Shown: positions 18,921 to 28,086 of the stretch, in pieces
Layout of the letters: every line of letters begins with the position of its first letter
Position numbering within the stretch: the first letter of the stretch is position 1
Assembly (NCBI GenBank): GCA_902583575.1
Contig: CACHWY010000001.1
Location: forward strand, 86,001 to 150,000
Origin: an uncultured SAR86 cluster bacterium
GTDB taxonomy: Bacteria; Pseudomonadota; Gammaproteobacteria; Magnimaribacterales; D2472
Length of the DNA: 64,000 bases
Direction of reading: 5' to 3'
Notes under the pieces: model-generated
Seen by the model: only the letters and a program-made list of their open reading frames with translations
What the model was told of the DNA's origin: nothing
Database searches by the model: none
Program-made: the position numbers and the translations under genes

Positions 18921-19878
18921 ATTGTTAAACCATGATTTAATAATAAAGAATGTAGATCTTGAAAATAAGATTTATATTGCTTATAGCGGTGGTTCAGATT
19001 CAACAGCATTACTTCATCTTTTGGCCAAAATGAGTATTGATCATCAACTTGAAGTTAAAGCTATTCATGTTAATCATAATTTATCTAAAGAATCTAAAGA
19101 ATGGGAAGATCATTGCAAAAAGATATGCTCTATATTAAATATTGATTTAACAATTGAATCAGTTCAAATAATTTCAGATGGTGGTGGTATTGAGTCAGCT
19201 TCAAGAAAGGCAAGATATAAGATTTTTGAAAATTTATTAGAAAGTGGCGATCAAATATTATTAGCACATCATAGCGATGATGTCGCTGAGACAATCTTCA
19301 TGCGATTGCTTAGGGGCACAGGTGTTGATGGATTAGAAGGGCCTAAATTTTCAAGAGAAATTGGAAAGGGGAGATTGATTAGGCCTCTATTAAAAATTAC
19401 AAAAAAAGAAATTTTAAATTATCTCGCTGAAAATAATATTCAATATATTGAAGATGATTCAAATATGCATAATGAATTTGACAGAAATTTTTTAAGAAAC
19501 AAGATTTTTCCTATGCTTGAAGATAGGTGGAAAGGTTTCTCAAAAAGAATTAATAATACTTCATCAATTTTTAGAGAGAGAAATACTATTTATAGTAATT
19601 TATTTTATGAAAAATATAGTGATTTAATTGGTAATAAAATTGAACTAAAAAAAATAAATGAGCTTTCAGAATCAATCATTTCTGATATTTTGAGATTTTC
19701 TATTAAGGAATGTAATATTTCCATACCTAATAGTAAAATTATGGAAGAAATCATTAAAACTTTTATCAGTTCAAGCCCTGGACCAAAATCAATTGTTACA
19801 TGGTCAAGATCAGATAAAGAGCTAGTTGCGGGAAAAATAACATATGAAAAAGGACATATTATAATTTCAAAAAGATAA
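18910..19878 (+). CDS. tilS: tRNA(Ile)-lysidine synthase
   Basis: Converts C34 of the CAT-anticodon tRNA-Ile to lysidine so that it reads AUA. The ATP-binding P-loop AYSGGSDS is at residues 24-31, followed by IHVNHNLS, LLAHHSDDVAETIFMRLLRG and EDDSN. At 322 residues it is shorter than the E. coli protein (about 430), with a reduced C-terminal tRNA-binding domain. No ATG is available: TTG at 18910 overlaps dnaE by 11 bases, while a second in-frame TTG at 18922 just after the dnaE stop is an alternative. The start is therefore uncertain by four codons. Confidence 0.92.
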   Translation: MRYKLLNHDLIIKNVDLENKIYIAYSGGSDSTALLHLLAKMSIDHQLEVKAIHVNHNLSKESKEWEDHCKKICSILNIDLTIESVQIISDGGGIESASRKARYKIFENLLESGDQILLAHHSDDVAETIFMRLLRGTGVDGLEGPKFSREIGKGRLIRPLLKITKKEILNYLAENNIQYIEDDSNMHNEFDRNFLRNKIFPMLEDRWKGFSKRINNTSSIFRERNTIYSNLFYEKYSDLIGNKIELKKINELSESIISDILRFSIKECNISIPNSKIMEEIIKTFISSSPGPKSIVTWSRSDKELVAGKITYEKGHIIISKR

Positions 19879-19891
19879 CAGAGGAGCAAAG

Positions 19892-20665
19892 ATGAATCTA
19901 GAAACAATAGAATTAACTAAGCAAAATAAAATTGCTGTAATTAAGCTTAATAGACCAAAATTATTGAATGCAGTTAATGAGCAATTGGTATGGGATTTGC
20001 AAAAAGCAACTGAAGATGTAAAGAATGATGATGATATAAGAGTCGTTATATTAGTAGGATCGGGAAGGGGTTTTTCAGCAGGTGCAGACCTTAGCGAAAG
20101 AAAAGCTAGCTGGAAAGGTTCAAAAGATGCTCTTATCAGAGGCTACAAACCATTTTTTGAAAATATTATTAATATGCCAAAACCAGTGATTGGTGCTATT
20201 TCTGGGCCTGCAGCAGGTATTGGGGCTGCAATAGCAATGTCATGTGATCTAAGGGTAATGTCAGAAGATAGCTATATTTTATCTGTATTTAGCAATATTG
20301 CTTTAGTGCCTGATGGCGGCCTTTCATGGTATCTTCCAAAATATATGGGTTATTCAAAAGCATATGAGCATGCAATCGAAGCAAAGAAAATTACAGCTCA
20401 GGACTGTCTAAAATATGGTATTGCTAATAAAGTAGTCCCTGCTGAGGAATTAGAATCTAAGACTTTTGAGTGGGCTGAAAAATTAGCAAAAAGATCTTCT
20501 CAATCTTTAAGTCATACTAAAAGGTTAATGCGAGATTCCCTTCATGTAAGTTATTGGGATACATTTCAAAATGAAGCTGAAATTCAAAATGAATTAACTA
20601 CCAGCTCTCAAAATAGAGAAGCAGTAAAGGCTTTTCTTGAAAAAAGAGAACCTAATTTTGATTAA
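19892..20665 (+). CDS. Enoyl-CoA hydratase/isomerase family protein
   Basis: Crotonase-fold protein of 257 residues. The oxyanion-hole segments are GRGFSAGADL and GPAAGIGAAIAMSCDLR. The segment NIALVPDGGLSWYLP has an Asp after the Pro and lacks the second catalytic glutamate of true hydratases, which resembles PaaG-type isomerases. The exact substrate cannot be told from sequence. A good ribosome-binding site (GAGGAG) lies upstream. It is not part of an obvious beta-oxidation operon. Its stop shares the bases TTAA (20662-20665) with the stop of the convergent leuA. Confidence 0.85.
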   Translation: MNLETIELTKQNKIAVIKLNRPKLLNAVNEQLVWDLQKATEDVKNDDDIRVVILVGSGRGFSAGADLSERKASWKGSKDALIRGYKPFFENIINMPKPVIGAISGPAAGIGAAIAMSCDLRVMSEDSYILSVFSNIALVPDGGLSWYLPKYMGYSKAYEHAIEAKKITAQDCLKYGIANKVVPAEELESKTFEWAEKLAKRSSQSLSHTKRLMRDSLHVSYWDTFQNEAEIQNELTTSSQNREAVKAFLEKREPNFD

Positions 20666-22320
20666 TTTTTTAAAAGCTTACTTAATCCAACAATAATTGC
20701 ATCAAAAGAAGCCCTTGTGGTGTTTGGATGAATTCCAACCCCCCAGAATGTCTTATTATCTTTTTCTAGCTCTATATAAGCTGCAGCCTTAGCATCTGAA
20801 CCAGATGAAATCGCTGATTGGTGGTAGTCTGCTACTTTTATTTCAACACCAACTTTATTGCATAATCCATTTATAAATGAATCTATAGGCCCATTTCCAG
20901 ACCCTTTAATGACCGTTTCTTTATTATTCATACTCATTGTTAATTCAAGGGAATGAATTTCTTCTTTTGAAGATGATGAATGCTTGATATAAGAGAAATT
21001 ATCAATAGGCTTTAAATAATTTTTTTCAAAGATATCCCATATTTGTGAACTGCTAATTTCTTTTCCTGATTTATCAGCTAATTTTTGTATTTTTTGGCTT
21101 AAGCTTATTTGAAGTCGTCTTGGTAAAGAAACCCCATGATCTTTTTCTAATAGGAAGGCAACGCCCCCTTTGCCAGATTGCGAATTAATTCTTACAACAG
21201 CTTCGTAGCTTCTTCCAAGATCAGCTGGATCAATAGGAAGATATGGAACCTCCCATTTTGGATCATTGGATTTCTTGATAGCATTAAAGCCCTTTTTAAT
21301 TGCATCCTGATGTGAACCTGAAAAAGCTGTAAATACTAGATCCCCAGCATATGGATGTCTTGGATGGACTGGTAACTGATTACAGTACTCCACCTCTCTC
21401 ATCACAGAATTTATATTTGAAAAGTCTAATTTAGGATCAATCCCTTGTGTGAGCATATTTAATGCTATTGTGACTACATCAACATTTCCTGTTCTTTCAC
21501 CATTTCCAAATAAGGTTCCTTCAACTCTATCCGCTCCCGCCATAAGACCAAATTCAGATGCTGCTACAGCAGTACCTCTATCATTATGGGGATGAAGACT
21601 TAAACAAATATCTTTTCTATTCTTAAGATTGTCATTCATCCATTCAATTTGATCACCATAAATATTTGGAGTTGACATCTCTACAGTTGCAGGAAGATTA
21701 ATAATAATTTTGTTCTTAGTTACAGGCTCAAGAATCTCAACAACTTCATCACAAACCTCTCTAGCATATTCCAATTCCGTACCAGTAAAACTTTCTGGTG
21801 AATATTCAAAAGTCCAATCTGTATTTGGATTTTTTTCTGCTAAATTTTTTATTAATTTTGCAGCATTGGTCGCAATTTCTTTAATACCTGTTTGATCTTG
21901 ATCAAAAACAACTTTTCTTTGAAGTGTTGAAGTTGAATTATAAAAATGGACTATTGCTTTAGGTGCGTCTTTTAAGGATTCAAAAGTTTTAATTATTAGC
22001 TCTTCTCTTGCTTGAGTTAGAACTTGAATATTTACATCTGATGGAATTTTTTTATTTTCAATAAGGTCTCTAACAAAATCAAAATCGGTTTGGGAGGCTG
22101 ATGGAAATCCAACCTCTATTTCTTTAAAACCAAGTTTGCATAATAGATTAAACATTCTATTTTTTCTTTCTGAGCCCATAGGCTCTATTAAGGCCTGATT
22201 ACCATCACGTAAATCTACAGAACACCAAATAGGGGCATTTTTAATAATTTTGCTTGGCCATTTTCTATTTTTTAATTCAATGGGCTTAAAAGCTGAATAT
22301 TTGTCTATTGGGTTGTCCAT
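20662..22320 (-). CDS. leuA: 2-isopropylmalate synthase, type 2
   Basis: Condenses acetyl-CoA with 2-oxoisovalerate, the first committed step of leucine synthesis. The catalytic signature DLRDGNQAL lies near residue 37, and the metal-binding LHPHNDRGTA precedes EGTLFGNGERTGNVD. The 552-residue length and the N-terminus KPIELKNRKWPSK fit the long actinobacterial/yeast-like LeuA type 2 rather than the shorter E. coli form. The C-terminal domain from about 430 is the leucine-binding regulatory domain. Other leu genes are not in the window. The gene is divergent from holD with only about 30 bases between start codons. Confidence 0.95.
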   Translation of the reverse strand: MDNPIDKYSAFKPIELKNRKWPSKIIKNAPIWCSVDLRDGNQALIEPMGSERKNRMFNLLCKLGFKEIEVGFPSASQTDFDFVRDLIENKKIPSDVNIQVLTQAREELIIKTFESLKDAPKAIVHFYNSTSTLQRKVVFDQDQTGIKEIATNAAKLIKNLAEKNPNTDWTFEYSPESFTGTELEYAREVCDEVVEILEPVTKNKIIINLPATVEMSTPNIYGDQIEWMNDNLKNRKDICLSLHPHNDRGTAVAASEFGLMAGADRVEGTLFGNGERTGNVDVVTIALNMLTQGIDPKLDFSNINSVMREVEYCNQLPVHPRHPYAGDLVFTAFSGSHQDAIKKGFNAIKKSNDPKWEVPYLPIDPADLGRSYEAVVRINSQSGKGGVAFLLEKDHGVSLPRRLQISLSQKIQKLADKSGKEISSSQIWDIFEKNYLKPIDNFSYIKHSSSSKEEIHSLELTMSMNNKETVIKGSGNGPIDSFINGLCNKVGVEIKVADYHQSAISSGSDAKAAAYIELEKDNKTFWGVGIHPNTTRASFDAIIVGLSKLLKN

Positions 22321-22351
22321 TCTTTATAAACTAAATGTTATTATGTTGTTT

Positions 22352-22792
22352 ATGCTTACTCCTGATATAAAAACTAACCTTATATTAAAAGAGATTGGCA
22401 TCAAAAGATATTCATTAAGATCTAAGATGCCTCATTCTATAGAAAAAGGCCTTCATTATTATCAAAAGGGGCTAATTCTAGCATTACTTGATAAACCTTT
22501 TGAAGATTTTATTAAAGAACATCAAGATTTTATTAAAGCAATAATAGAAGCAACTAAATCTGGTGATGGTAAAGAGAATAATGGAACTATTTTATTTTCT
22601 TCACGAGAAGAACTAAAGGAGCAGACATTAAATTTTTCAAAATCAAAGTTAATAATTATTTTTGGTAATATTTCAAATGAAATGATATTTGATACTCAAT
22701 TTATAAAAGCACCACCAATCGACCAATTAATTAGTTCAAAAGAATTAAAGAAACACCTTTGGATTGAAATTAAAAATCAATTAAATTTATAA
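22352..22792 (+). CDS. holD: DNA polymerase III psi subunit (HolD), divergent
   Basis: Psi links the clamp loader, through chi, to SSB. The N-terminal segment LKEIGIKRYSLRSK matches the LQQLGITQWSLRRP of E. coli HolD. The C-terminal APPIDQLISSKELKKHLWIEI parallels its SPALTDLRANPTARAALWQQI. rimI follows four bases later, exactly the holD-rimI order of E. coli. An open frame extends upstream to 22250 but runs into leuA on the other strand. ATGs at 22343 and 22352 are possible, and I chose 22352 (146 residues) from the distance to the first motif. Sequence similarity is weak; the position is strong evidence. Confidence 0.75.
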   Translation: MLTPDIKTNLILKEIGIKRYSLRSKMPHSIEKGLHYYQKGLILALLDKPFEDFIKEHQDFIKAIIEATKSGDGKENNGTILFSSREELKEQTLNFSKSKLIIIFGNISNEMIFDTQFIKAPPIDQLISSKELKKHLWIEIKNQLNL

Positions 22793-22796
22793 ATAT

Positions 22797-23234
22797 ATGC
22801 TTAAGATTTCATTGATGGATCAATCTGATCTGGAAGAGGCATTCAAAATTGAAGAACAAACCAATCCTTCGCCGTGGTCAAAAGAAAATTTTTTTTCATC
22901 TTTTGATGTGGGTCATAAATCATTGGTATGTAAAACTGGTAAAGAAATAGTTGGCTTTATTATTTTTTCAGTAGTAAAAAAAGAGAGCCATTTATTAAAT
23001 ATAGCTGTATTAAAAGAATGGCAGAAAAGAGGGGCAGGAAGTTTACTAATGAAATCAATGATAGGACAGTCTAAAGCTATGGGAGCAAAAAAAGTACTTC
23101 TTGAGGTTAGATCTAAGAACAATAATGCCATTATTTTTTATAAAAAATTTAATTTTATTCAAGATGCAGTCAGGGTTGATTACTACACAGGTAAAAATCC
23201 TGATGATGCAGTATTAATGAGCTTGGATATATAA
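22797..23234 (+). CDS. rimI: Ribosomal protein S18-alanine N-acetyltransferase
   Basis: GNAT-family enzyme that acetylates the N-terminus of S18. The acetyl-CoA loop is KEWQKRGAGSLLMKSMI, and the RimI hallmarks LLEVRSKNNNAIIFYKKFNF and VRVDYYTG are present near the C-terminus. Length 145 residues (E. coli 148). It begins four bases after holD, its usual partner, and ends two bases before the convergent glutathione peroxidase gene. Confidence 0.93.
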   Translation: MLKISLMDQSDLEEAFKIEEQTNPSPWSKENFFSSFDVGHKSLVCKTGKEIVGFIIFSVVKKESHLLNIAVLKEWQKRGAGSLLMKSMIGQSKAMGAKKVLLEVRSKNNNAIIFYKKFNFIQDAVRVDYYTGKNPDDAVLMSLDI

Positions 23235-23236
23235 TT

Positions 23237-23716
23237 TTAAAGAAGTTCCAAAATATTTGATTCAATCTCCATGGGCTCTACTTGAGGACCAAACCTATTC
23301 ACAACCTCTCCATTGTTATTTATTAAAAATTTTGTAAAGTTCCATTTGATTGGTTTTGTGCCGCCGACGCCAGGTTTTTTCTCTTTGAGAAAAGTGTAAA
23401 AGGGGTCTTCTTTAGACCCATTTACATTAATTTTATTAAAGATCTTAAAAGTTATTCCGTATTTTGAATCACAGAATTTTTTAATATCTTTATTATTTCC
23501 AGGTTCTTGAAATGCAAATTGATTACAAGGAAAAGCTAGTATTTCAAAATCTTTATTCTGATATTTTTTATATAATTTTTCTAAACTCTCATATTGATAT
23601 GTAAGACCACAGTAACTAGCAACATTAACAACTAACAAAACCTTGTCCTTGTAATCTTTTAGTGGAATATCTTGAAGCTCAGCATCTTGAACAGAAAAAT
23701 TATAAATAGTTTTCAT
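23237..23716 (-). CDS. Glutathione peroxidase family protein
   Basis: Thiol peroxidase of 159 residues, reducing hydroperoxides with glutathione or thioredoxin. The active-site Cys36 is in NVASYCGLT and is encoded by TGT, so it is not a selenoprotein. FPCNQFAFQEPG and KWNFTKFLI supply the other conserved active-site Gln and Trp. No signal peptide is visible, so it is probably cytoplasmic. It is related to btuE/bsaA-type proteins. Confidence 0.93.
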   Translation of the reverse strand: MKTIYNFSVQDAELQDIPLKDYKDKVLLVVNVASYCGLTYQYESLEKLYKKYQNKDFEILAFPCNQFAFQEPGNNKDIKKFCDSKYGITFKIFNKINVNGSKEDPFYTFLKEKKPGVGGTKPIKWNFTKFLINNNGEVVNRFGPQVEPMEIESNILELL

Positions 23717-23795
23717 AAGTTTTTAATGTTTGTATGAAAATGTTCCGTTATTATATATTTTATTAAGAATTAAAGCATATGAATAATATTTACCA

Positions 23796-24245
23796 ATGAA
23801 TGGACAGATTGATTTTGCTTGGAAAAAATTTAATGAATTATCTATAGATGATTTATATGCTATTTTAAATTTAAGGCAACAAGTTTTTATATTAGAACAA
23901 AACTGTCCATATATTGATGCTGACTATTCAGATCAGGATGCATTTCATTTGCTAGGTTTCCAAGATAATAAATTAGTTGCATATTTAAGGGCATTTCCAC
24001 CCAATATAAAGTATGCAGGCTCTTCAATGGGAAGAATAGTGGTTCAGGAAAGTCAAAGAAAACAGGATATCGGTAAAGATATTACTAAAATAGGAATTAA
24101 TTTCTTAAAGGAGAGATATCCAGATAGCGAGATTGTGATATCAGCTCAACACAGACTGGAGCAATTCTATTGTGATCTAGGTTTTGCATCAAGAGGCGAA
24201 GTCTATTTAGAAGATGATATAGATCATATACAAATGTTTTTATAA
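23796..24245 (+). CDS. elaA: ElaA-type GNAT acetyltransferase
   Basis: Predicted N-acetyltransferase of 149 residues. LYAILNLRQQVFILEQNCPY near residue 25 is the ElaA hallmark (LRCAVFVVEQNCPY in E. coli). The acetyl-CoA site is MGRIVVQESQRKQDIGKD, and the C-terminus has AQHRLEQFYCDLGF with EDDIDHIQM. The substrate is unknown. It is a single gene with a few bases before the end of the convergent valS. Confidence 0.9.
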   Translation: MNGQIDFAWKKFNELSIDDLYAILNLRQQVFILEQNCPYIDADYSDQDAFHLLGFQDNKLVAYLRAFPPNIKYAGSSMGRIVVQESQRKQDIGKDITKIGINFLKERYPDSEIVISAQHRLEQFYCDLGFASRGEVYLEDDIDHIQMFL

Positions 24246-24263
24246 AAAAGATCTGGTTAATTA

Positions 24264-26480
24264 TTAAATGATTCTTTCTTTAAATAGTAAATTGCTTATT
24301 TCTTCAGTTATAAATGGAGCAAATGGGTGGAATACATGCAAAATCTCTCTTAGTAATGGTCTTAAGTTTGATGTATTTCCTGATTTTTTGCATTCTTCTA
24401 TATAAATATCACAGAATTTATTCCAAAAAAATTCATAAATTTCGTTAACCGCAAAATCTAATCTATAATCAAGAATATTTTTGTTTATTTGTTCTTTCAT
24501 TTTTTGGAATTCTTCATAAATCCATTTATCATTATCATTTAATGACTTAAATAAATCTCTTTCATTAGGATACCCATCAATAAACCTAGCAGCATTCCAT
24601 ATTTTTGTGCAAAAGTTTCTATAGCCTTTAAGTCTTCCAAATTCGAAACTTATATCTTTAGTATGGGTAGCAAGCGAGAAAAATGTCATTCTTAATGCAT
24701 CAGTACCATATGACTCTATTCCATTAGGAAACTGTTTCCTAGTTTTCTTTTCAATTTTTTCAGCTATTCCTTCTTGCATTAAGTTGGATGTTCTTTTTTT
24801 CACTAGATCATTAACAGAAATTCCATATATCAAATCTATTGGATCTATAATATTTCCTTTTGATTTTGACATTTTTTGGCCATTTTCATCTCTTATGAGG
24901 CCAGTGACATAGACATCTTTAAAGGGAATCTTCCCAGTAAATTCAATACTCATCATCATCATTCTTGCAACCCAAAAGAAAATTATGTCAAAACCTGTAA
25001 CTAAAAGAGATGTTGGAAAAAAGTCTTTAAGGTCTTCAGTATTTTCCGGCCACCCCAAAGAGCCAAATGGCCATAAACTAGAAGAAAACCAAGTATCAAG
25101 AACATCTTCATCTTGAGTAAGTTCTATATCATTTAATTTATAATGATTTCTTACATCATCCTCACTCTCACCTACATATATATTTCCTTCTTCATCATAC
25201 CAAGCAGGTATTCTATGACCCCACCATATTTGCCTACTTATGCACCAGTCTTCAATATTGTCCATCCAATTAAAATAAGTTTTAACCCAGTTCTTTGGAT
25301 GAAATTTAATATTTCCATCTTTAACTTCTTTATTAGCCTTTTTAGCCATTTCCGATGTTTTTACGTACCACTGATTGCTAAGTTTTGGCTCTATAACAAT
25401 ATTTGATCTTTCTCCTCTTGGAACACTGATATCATACTCCTCCTCTTTGACTAGAAGTTTTAGCTTATCTAATTCTTTAATTGCTAATTTTCTTACTTTA
25501 AACCTATCAAGATCATTAAATGGTTCTGGAACATTTTCATTTGTCCATGCATCATCATTAAAAATATTAATTGGCTTAAAATCATCAATATTTTTTGAGG
25601 TGAAAACTGTTCCATCCTTCTCATGCAAGTTATATTTTTTCCCAATCTCATAATCATTAAAGTCATGGCCGGGGGTAATCTTTAGACATCCAGTACCAAA
25701 ATCCATGTCAACATATTCATCTCCAATAATTGGCAATTTTCTATTAACAAAAGGAAGAAGTGCATATTTGCCAATCATTGATTTATATCTTGAATCATTA
25801 GGATTGACTGCAATTGCCATATCACCAAATAAAGTCTCAGGTCTTGTTGTTGCTACTGTAATATAGTTATTTGAATCCTCTATTGGATAATTTATATGCC
25901 ATATAAGGCCTTTCTTTTCTTGCCTAACAACTTCTAGATCTGATACTGCTGTTTTTAGAGAAGGGTCCCAATTAACTAGTCTATATCCTCTATAAATTTT
26001 ATCTTTGCGATATAGGTCTATGAAGGCTTTATTGACTGCTTTAGTAAATCTTTCATCAAAAGTAAATCTATATTTATTCCAATCTACAGAACATCCTAGT
26101 CTTTTAATTTGAGATTGAATTTTATTTTCAGAGAAATCTTTCCATTTCCAAACTTCATCTATAAATTTCTCTCTACCAATATCTTTTCTATCAATGCTTT
26201 CTTTGGCTAAATTGTTTTCTACAACAAGTTGAGTTGCAATGCCTGCATGATCTGAACCAACTTGCCAATGAGCCTTTTTGCCTGACATATGATTATATCT
26301 GGTATAAAAATCCATAATTGCATATTGAAAACTATGCCCCATATGCAAAGTACCTGTTACATTCGGAGGAGGGATTACTTGTGAAAAAGTTTCCTTAGCA
26401 TCCTTATTTGTAAGGATTTCTTTTGACCAAATATCAACCCATTTTTCCTCAACTTCAATAGGGTCGTACCTTTTATCCAT
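24264..26480 (-). CDS. valS: Valyl-tRNA synthetase, C-terminally short
   Basis: Class I synthetase charging tRNA-Val. The HIGH-type motif HMGH is at residues 46-49, the editing domain with TTRPETLFGD near 215, WCISRQIWWGHRIPAW in the middle, and KMSKS at 536-540. The anticodon-binding domain begins with LKGYRNFCTKIWNAARF. At 738 residues it is about 200 shorter than gammaproteobacterial ValS (about 950). It ends within the helical anticodon domain at PFAPFITEEISNLLF and lacks the rest of that domain plus the C-terminal coiled coil. Two adjacent TAA stops end the frame, and elaA occupies the other strand beyond, so I see no frameshift. Confidence 0.95.
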   Translation of the reverse strand: MDKRYDPIEVEEKWVDIWSKEILTNKDAKETFSQVIPPPNVTGTLHMGHSFQYAIMDFYTRYNHMSGKKAHWQVGSDHAGIATQLVVENNLAKESIDRKDIGREKFIDEVWKWKDFSENKIQSQIKRLGCSVDWNKYRFTFDERFTKAVNKAFIDLYRKDKIYRGYRLVNWDPSLKTAVSDLEVVRQEKKGLIWHINYPIEDSNNYITVATTRPETLFGDMAIAVNPNDSRYKSMIGKYALLPFVNRKLPIIGDEYVDMDFGTGCLKITPGHDFNDYEIGKKYNLHEKDGTVFTSKNIDDFKPINIFNDDAWTNENVPEPFNDLDRFKVRKLAIKELDKLKLLVKEEEYDISVPRGERSNIVIEPKLSNQWYVKTSEMAKKANKEVKDGNIKFHPKNWVKTYFNWMDNIEDWCISRQIWWGHRIPAWYDEEGNIYVGESEDDVRNHYKLNDIELTQDEDVLDTWFSSSLWPFGSLGWPENTEDLKDFFPTSLLVTGFDIIFFWVARMMMMSIEFTGKIPFKDVYVTGLIRDENGQKMSKSKGNIIDPIDLIYGISVNDLVKKRTSNLMQEGIAEKIEKKTRKQFPNGIESYGTDALRMTFFSLATHTKDISFEFGRLKGYRNFCTKIWNAARFIDGYPNERDLFKSLNDNDKWIYEEFQKMKEQINKNILDYRLDFAVNEIYEFFWNKFCDIYIEECKKSGNTSNLRPLLREILHVFHPFAPFITEEISNLLFKERII

Positions 26481-26492
26481 TCTTATTTAGGG

Positions 26493-28040
26493 CTATTTAA
26501 GTTTTTTATTTAAAATTAAATCACAGATTAATGGTACGGGTCTTCCAGTTCCACCTTTTGGGGAGCTAGACCATGCTGATGCAGCAATATCCATATGGGC
26601 CCATTTATAGTCTTCAGTAAATTTTGATAAAAATGCTGCAGCATGAATAGTTCCTGCTTCTCTTCCTCCACCTATATTAGCTAAGTCAGCAAAATTAGTT
26701 CTTGTACATGATTTATATTCATTCCATAAAGGTAATTGCCATGCTCTATCACCAGTTGCCTCTCCAGATTCAATAATTTTATCTGCCAAGAATTGATTAT
26801 TTGCCATAACACCACTAGCATGACTTCCTAGGGCTATTACTACTGCTCCTGTAAGTGTTGCCATATCAATTACATAAGATGGTTTATATCTGCCAACATA
26901 GGTCAGGGCATCTGCCAAAACCAGCCTTCCTTCAGCATCAGTATTAAGTACTTCAATTGTTTGACCTGACATTGATGTAACAACATCACCAGGCTTTGTA
27001 GCTTTAGCAGAGGGCATATTTTCAGCGCATGCCATGATACCAACAACATTAACATCTGCTTTTATGCTTGCAAGTGAACACATAACACCAAAAACAGTTC
27101 CAGCCCCACACATATCCCATTTCATTTCATCCATGCCTGAGCTAGGTTTAATAGAGATTCCTCCAGTATCAAAGGTAATTCCTTTTCCAACTAGAGCAAC
27201 TGGCTTTTCACCTTTTTTACCTCCCTTATATTCAATAATTATCATTCTAGGCGGTTCATCACTGCCTTTAGACACACTTAAGTATGATCCCATTTTAAGT
27301 TTTGCTAAGTCTTTTTCATTTAAAGCTTTTACTTTTAAGCTTGGGTAATTTTTAACAGTTGTTTTTACAATTTTTTCTATAAGTTTTGGAGTTGCATGAT
27401 TTGCAGGTAAGTCGCCTAGATGTTTTGCTGTATTTACACCTTCGCCAACTGAAAAGCCAATTGAAATAGAAGTTTTTGCTTTCTTAACTTCTGCAGTAGA
27501 AAGTTTTGTTGTAATTAAGGAAACGCTTTTAAGTGATACTTGGCTAGAAACTAGATCTTTTCCAACTTTTTCAGATTTTGCTGTTTTATTTTTTGTGGTA
27601 GAAAAAATATATGCTCCAGATTCCATTGATCTTGCAATCATTTCTAAGAACCAATATTTATCTTTGCCTTTTGGATAGTTAAGCCCATCCATTATTGAGA
27701 TATTCTTACAACCAATTGAATTTGCAGTTTTTGCAATAGATTTATACTTGTTTAACCATAAATAAATATCATTTTTTTGATCGATGTCTCTAAATAAAAG
27801 AATTTTCTTTGCTTTGACTCCATCCAGTGAAGTCAATAAGTGACTTTGATTACCAGGGCTTAAAGAGTCCTTTGCCGATTTTGAAATGTATCCACCTGTT
27901 TTTTTATCTAGCTCTTTAAATTCTATTGAAGTAGTAAGCTTTTTATTGACTGGAATTACAAGCAAATCAGTTGCAATATTTGATATTACTCCATTGTTAA
28001 CATTTTTTAAAGTTATGTTATTGAGAACTTTATATGTCAT
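26493..28040 (-). CDS. pepA: Leucyl aminopeptidase (M17), PepA
   Basis: Cytoplasmic dizinc aminopeptidase removing N-terminal residues from peptides. The C-terminal catalytic half has GKGITFDTGGISIKPS, EMKWDMCGAGTV and the signature NTDAEGRLVLADAL. The N-terminal half is the more variable macro-like domain. Length 515. An AAAAGGAG site precedes the ATG. It is divergent from lptF, a classical pepA/lptF arrangement. Confidence 0.95.
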   Translation of the reverse strand: MTYKVLNNITLKNVNNGVISNIATDLLVIPVNKKLTTSIEFKELDKKTGGYISKSAKDSLSPGNQSHLLTSLDGVKAKKILLFRDIDQKNDIYLWLNKYKSIAKTANSIGCKNISIMDGLNYPKGKDKYWFLEMIARSMESGAYIFSTTKNKTAKSEKVGKDLVSSQVSLKSVSLITTKLSTAEVKKAKTSISIGFSVGEGVNTAKHLGDLPANHATPKLIEKIVKTTVKNYPSLKVKALNEKDLAKLKMGSYLSVSKGSDEPPRMIIIEYKGGKKGEKPVALVGKGITFDTGGISIKPSSGMDEMKWDMCGAGTVFGVMCSLASIKADVNVVGIMACAENMPSAKATKPGDVVTSMSGQTIEVLNTDAEGRLVLADALTYVGRYKPSYVIDMATLTGAVVIALGSHASGVMANNQFLADKIIESGEATGDRAWQLPLWNEYKSCTRTNFADLANIGGGREAGTIHAAAFLSKFTEDYKWAHMDIAASAWSSSPKGGTGRPVPLICDLILNKKLK

Positions 28041-28067
28041 TTTCTTATCTCCTTTTTAATTCAATAC

Positions 28068-28076
28068 TGGTAAGAT
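28068..28076 (+). promoter_or_regulatory. Candidate extended -10 promoter of lptF-lptG
   Basis: TGGTAAGAT has the TG-n-TANNNT layout of an extended -10 element. Transcription would start near 28083, about four bases before the lptF ATG, so the leader would be too short for a Shine-Dalgarno. No clear -35 is seen. Confidence 0.35.
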
Positions 28077-28086
28077 ATTTATTGTA

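Noticed and set aside
22250-22351. N-terminal extension of holD to 22250
   Set aside because: The extra 34 codons lie over the start of leuA on the other strand and have no HolD-like content; in-frame ATGs at 22343 and 22352 suit the family.
23609-23611. Selenocysteine glutathione peroxidase
   Set aside because: The active-site codon reads TGT (Cys) on the coding strand, not TGA, and no SECIS-like element was sought as needed.
24240-24270. Frameshift that would restore a full valS C-terminus
   Set aside because: Tandem stops end the frame, and the sequence beyond is the elaA 3' end with intact family motifs; no ValS-like tail was found in the other - strand frames here.
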